Shown piece by piece: positions 7,025 to 9,608 of a stretch of DNA of 9,608 bases. Within the stretch, counting starts at the first letter, position 1. Each line of letters starts with the position of its first letter. Position numbers and translations under genes: made by a program. Under the pieces are notes generated by a model that was given only the letters and a program-made list of their open reading frames with translations, was not told the origin of the DNA and did no database searches. The DNA is from an uncultured Verrucomicrobiota bacterium (lineage in GTDB: Bacteria > Verrucomicrobiota > Verrucomicrobiae > Opitutales > Opitutaceae). Where the stretch lies: assembly GCA_946481225.1 (NCBI GenBank), contig CAMLNJ010000075.1:1-9608 (forward strand), written 5' to 3'.

Positions 7025-7807
7025 ATGCGCTTATATTCCCTCTCATCTCCGTATCACGCTAAGCGTGGATTCACTCTCATCGAGCTGCTCACCGTTATCA
7101 CCGTCATCGGCGTCTTGGCGGCGATCACCATACCTGTCGTGGGCGGTGTGCGGGAAAAAGCCCGAAAGACAAAAACTCGCGTCCAGTTTAGCCAGTGGGC
7201 CTCCGGCGTTCGTCTCTTCAAACAGAGCTATGGCTACTACCCTCGCTTCGAGAGCTCCAGCGTCGCCTCCAAGCATAAAGTAAATGGCAGCCTCGTCTAC
7301 AATAGCGCAGCACTACCTGACGACGCCTATCTTTTTCGAGAACTGCTTACCGGCAAGCCCGCCAAGCCATCCGCCACCACCTTTATCTTTGGCAGCTCCG
7401 AAGCTGCACTTACCACGGCGCAAAATCGAAAGCGCATGCCTTTTCTAAGCTTCGATCTTTCGGAAATCACATCCCGCACCGGTGGCGACAGCGGTGATCC
7501 CGAAGTTGTCGTGGATGGCGCCCTCAAAGACGCTTTCGGTAACGTCGACCTCGTTGTTCTCGTGGATCGCAATTCCGACGGGTTTATCAACCTTACCGAT
7601 CTCGCCACGGGCGTGACCGACTACCCCGCCGTCACGGCCAAAGGCGGCAGGGGGACCCTTACTTCCGCTACGATCGCTCTTCATATCAACGCTTCCGACG
7701 GATCCGGCAAAGGCGTGCGAGGCGATGTGATTTTCTACAGCCCCGGGGCGGGTTCCTCGTCCGCGCCTCCCGACATCTCGGAAAAGACCGCGGTCTGGAG
7801 CTGGTAA
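7025..7807 (+). CDS. Second GspG-like pseudopilin with an EF-hand-like loop
   Basis: A 260-residue prepilin, starting 35 nt after the previous stop. The start is the ATG at 7025, following gccctttgtcttct, rather than the in-frame TTG at 7016. The leader ends in K13-R14-G15, cleavage is expected before F16, and E20 is the +5 glutamate in GFTLIELLTVITVIGVLAAI. Like its neighbour it has a Y-G-Y-Y-P motif (69-73), and D169-A-F-G-N173 appears where DPWGN is expected. Directly after that comes D181-R-N-S-D-G-F-I-N-L-T-D192, which fits the EF-hand/dockerin calcium-loop pattern DxNxDGxIxxxD. The C-terminal part is Gly/Ser-rich and ends in VWSW. The two GspG-like proteins look like diverged paralogues sharing layout rather than close sequence. 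The gene's GC is well below that of the left half of the window. Confidence 0.86.
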   Translation: MRLYSLSSPYHAKRGFTLIELLTVITVIGVLAAITIPVVGGVREKARKTKTRVQFSQWASGVRLFKQSYGYYPRFESSSVASKHKVNGSLVYNSAALPDDAYLFRELLTGKPAKPSATTFIFGSSEAALTTAQNRKRMPFLSFDLSEITSRTGGDSGDPEVVVDGALKDAFGNVDLVVLVDRNSDGFINLTDLATGVTDYPAVTAKGGRGTLTSATIALHINASDGSGKGVRGDVIFYSPGAGSSSAPPDISEKTAVWSW

Positions 7808-7859
7808 CGCTTTTGGTCGCATGTCTGGACTTTTCCCTCGATCACTGCTCCCGCTTCCC

Positions 7860-8624
7860 ATGCGCTCCTCCCCTCGTCGCGCCTTTACCCTTGTCGAGCT
7901 GTTGGTCGTGATCGCGATCATCGGAGTGCTGGTAGGCTCACTCGCCGCCGTTTTGCGCCCGAGCGGTCGCGCACCCGCGCTCCAGGCGGCGCAGGCGACC
8001 CTTTCTGGATTCGTTGCCGCCGCCCGTGCCCAAGCGGCCCTCGATAATACCACGTCTACCATCGTCATCTGGTCCGACCGTGACAATCCTGAGACTTACC
8101 TTCGTCGTGCCGCCGTTGCCGTTCGGGTGGATACGAATAATGATGGGCTCGCGGACTCTTACACAATCAAAGGCGAGCCAGTGGACCTGCCGCGCGGCAT
8201 TTTCTTTGTTCCCCAGGATAATAATGGCACCAATCTTCCGGCTGCGCTGGAGACTCCTGCCGATTGGAGCACCTTCACACTCACGGAATCTCAAGCAACG
8301 AGCAACGGCACCACCAGTGCCGCAACAGTAGGCAAGGGTTTCCGCCGCTATGAGGAATCGTCGACCCCCCAATGGCAGCCCGATCCCGACGCTCCAGTTA
8401 CCTACTATGAGAACCTCGCCTTCGACGCTTATGGTAAGTTGGTTTCTCTCAAAGTTCCCGCCGGGCCCGCCCCCCAATATTTGGCAGTTGCCCCGGGGGA
8501 GATTCAAACGGGGGCCGCTTCGAGCGATCGGGGCGTTATATTTCGCGAGGTCGATGGGCTCCGCGGCGTGAAACTTAATGTTTATGGAGTGGCCATCCAA
8601 CTAAATGAGAAAAGTGCATTTTGA
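7860..8624 (+). CDS. GspH-like pseudopilin, resembling Verru_Chthon cassette protein D
   Basis: A 254-residue prepilin with a very short leader, MRSSPRRA, and expected cleavage between A8 and F9 in AFTLVELLVVIAIIGVLVGS (E13 at +5). Residues 41-70 (LQAAQATLSGFVAAARAQAA then a TIVIW strand) have the long helix followed by a beta-strand seen in GspH/FimT minor pseudopilins. A D91-T-N-N-D-G-L-A-D99 stretch looks like a calcium-binding loop. The frame is also open from an ATG at 7821, which would add 13 residues and leave only 13 nt after the previous stop. I prefer 7860 because it follows the ctgctcccgcttccc tract and gives a typical short leader; 7821 remains possible. Assignment to Verru_Chthon cassette protein D is from memory of that family and needs a profile search. 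Confidence 0.83.
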   Translation: MRSSPRRAFTLVELLVVIAIIGVLVGSLAAVLRPSGRAPALQAAQATLSGFVAAARAQAALDNTTSTIVIWSDRDNPETYLRRAAVAVRVDTNNDGLADSYTIKGEPVDLPRGIFFVPQDNNGTNLPAALETPADWSTFTLTESQATSNGTTSAATVGKGFRRYEESSTPQWQPDPDAPVTYYENLAFDAYGKLVSLKVPAGPAPQYLAVAPGEIQTGAASSDRGVIFREVDGLRGVKLNVYGVAIQLNEKSAF

Positions 8625-8652
8625 CCCTGTTCCCTAGAGGATACACCTTTTC

Positions 8653-9432
8653 ATGTCCTTTCGTTTCCTAGTCCGTCCGCTCCGGGTTCGCGCCGGGTTT
8701 TCTCTGATCGAAGTGGTCATTGCTATCGGCATCTTTGCCGTCGCGGTTACCGCGATCATCGGTTTGTTGCTGCCCAATACCCAAGCGGTAACCGAGCAGA
8801 TTGAGAGCGATGTCGCGCGACGCCTTGCTGAAAGCGTTCAGGCGGAGATTCAGCGTCATGCCCGCACCATTGCGGAGACGCAGAAGTCAACACCTCGCAA
8901 GGGGTTGGATATGCTAGACGACATTTTCTTTACCAACGCTCCCGCAAATAGGACCAACTCTCTTTTTCTCGTCGCAACGCGGGACGGTTCGAAGGTGCTC
9001 GTGACGGGTGAAGATCCTTACTTAGCTTGGAACGATACATATAAAAATCCCTACAAGCCCGACGATCCTAGCAATTACTCTGTTGTGCCAGCCGTGGATA
9101 AACGAGCCGCTGAAAACAACCTGATTACAAGTGGCACGCCGGGCGATCCCCCCGGAATAGCGTTTCGGGATCGTTATTTTCTGATCGAGGTATTCTTGCT
9201 CCAATATCCGCCTTACGTCCAAACAAACACTGCCGCTGGCATCGCGCTTCCCTACGTGCCGGTCGGCGTCCGGGTTGTCTGGCCTTATCGGATTCCCGAC
9301 GGTCCTGCAAATCCGCTCGCTACCTCGAACTACAATTCACGCGGAACTGCGGCAAGTCCTGAGCTTCCGTGGCAGGTCGTGTCCCCGGCGAAGCATTCCG
9401 TTTTCAATTTTAATCTGACGATCTCCCCATGA
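8653..9432 (+). CDS. GspI/PilV-like pseudopilin, resembling Verru_Chthon cassette protein B
   Basis: A 259-residue prepilin, 28 nt after the previous gene. The leader is basic (RVRAG), cleavage is expected between G15 and F16, and E20 is the +5 glutamate. The mature start, FSLIEVVIAIGIFAVAVTAI with G-L-L-L-P after it, is the form seen in GspI/PilV proteins and in Verru_Chthon B. The helix continues through an Asp/Arg/Glu-rich amphipathic part (ESDVARRLAESVQAEIQRHA) that would pack in the pseudopilus tip. The remainder is rich in Pro, Asn and Tyr with no recognised motif. Length is about twice that of GspI (about 125 residues). The stop codon overlaps the next start (ATGA at 9429-9432), indicating translational coupling. 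A ccttttc tract precedes the ATG. Confidence 0.85.
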   Translation: MSFRFLVRPLRVRAGFSLIEVVIAIGIFAVAVTAIIGLLLPNTQAVTEQIESDVARRLAESVQAEIQRHARTIAETQKSTPRKGLDMLDDIFFTNAPANRTNSLFLVATRDGSKVLVTGEDPYLAWNDTYKNPYKPDDPSNYSVVPAVDKRAAENNLITSGTPGDPPGIAFRDRYFLIEVFLLQYPPYVQTNTAAGIALPYVPVGVRVVWPYRIPDGPANPLATSNYNSRGTAASPELPWQVVSPAKHSVFNFNLTISP

Positions 9433-9608
9433 ATGTGCCTTCGCGCATCGTTTCGATCTCTCGTCCGGGTCTCCGGAACCGGTCGCGCCGGGGTTTTACC
9501 ATCGTAGAGCTACTCGTCGCCAGTGCCATCACTTTGGTGGTCTTGGGCCTGATGGTGCAGATCACGTTCTCCACCTTACAAACTTTTGATCGTGTTACTG
9601 GAACCTTG
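9429..9608 (+). CDS. GspJ/PilW-like pseudopilin, resembling Verru_Chthon cassette protein C (N-terminal 60 residues)
   Basis: Sixty codons are present before the right edge. The leader is long and basic (NRSRRG), with expected cleavage between G22 and F23 and E27 at +5 in GFTIVELLVASAITLVVLGL. The helix ends with QITFSTLQTFDRVTGTL. A Q-x-x-x-T-x-x-T-F/W-x-x-x-T-G run at this place is what I recall for Verru_Chthon cassette protein C, and GspJ proteins have a similar helix exit. The ATG overlaps the upstream stop by four nucleotides. If the cassette follows the usual order, the missing C-terminus should be followed by a GspK-like or Verru_Chthon A gene. Confidence 0.83.
   Translation, partial: MNVPSRIVSISRPGLRNRSRRGFTIVELLVASAITLVVLGLMVQITFSTLQTFDRVTGTL

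Noticed and set aside
6704..9154. Shared ggcgatccccccgga string and G-D-P-P-G peptide in prepilins 1 and 4
   Set aside because: Fifteen nucleotides in otherwise unrelated contexts of Pro/Gly-rich sequence. Too short to argue for a repeat or homologous motif.

Overview
The window looks like a chromosomal segment of a GC-rich member of the Verrucomicrobiota, most likely Opitutaceae-like. This placement is an inference. It rests on a run of prepilin-like genes resembling the 'Verru_Chthon cassette' families, on a CACAGAG/CACGGAG-type intergenic repeat, on very high GC in the left half, and on the absence of Shine-Dalgarno sequences (every start codon follows a pyrimidine-rich tract). No rRNA, tRNA, CRISPR array, insertion sequence or phage gene was seen.

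Left part (1-3990, all minus strand). From the left edge: the 5' end of a VOC/PhnB-like gene that runs off the window; a membrane PAS-containing sensor histidine kinase with no adjacent response regulator; a hairpin that looks like an intrinsic terminator; a 3-hydroxyisobutyrate dehydrogenase-family NAD(P) oxidoreductase; and a metallo-beta-lactamase-fold hydrolase carrying an N-terminal XRE-like helix-turn-helix and a basic low-complexity C-terminal tail. The hydrolase and dehydrogenase genes are 37 nt apart and probably co-transcribed. The terminator separates them from the kinase.

Middle (3991-6108). A GC-rich divergent intergenic region with overlapping palindromes leads to two plus-strand genes: a CrtI/CrtISO-like FAD oxidoreductase and a small cytosolic FKBP-type prolyl isomerase. 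Between them lies an imperfect inverted repeat of the CACAGAG/CACGGAG kind.

Right part (6228-9608, plus strand, GC clearly lower). Five consecutive genes each start with a type IV prepilin/pseudopilin signal (G or A, then F-T/S-L/I-I/V-E and a long hydrophobic helix). They are tightly spaced, with a 4-nt ATGA overlap at the last junction. Fold hints give the order GspG-like, GspG-like, GspH-like, GspI-like, GspJ-like (cut by the right edge), the same order as in type II secretion operons. The last three resemble Verru_Chthon cassette proteins D, B and C. No ATPase, secretin or prepilin peptidase lies in the window, so these pseudopilins must use machinery encoded elsewhere, or belong to a cassette whose function is still unknown. 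This cluster is the best candidate for an under-described system here.
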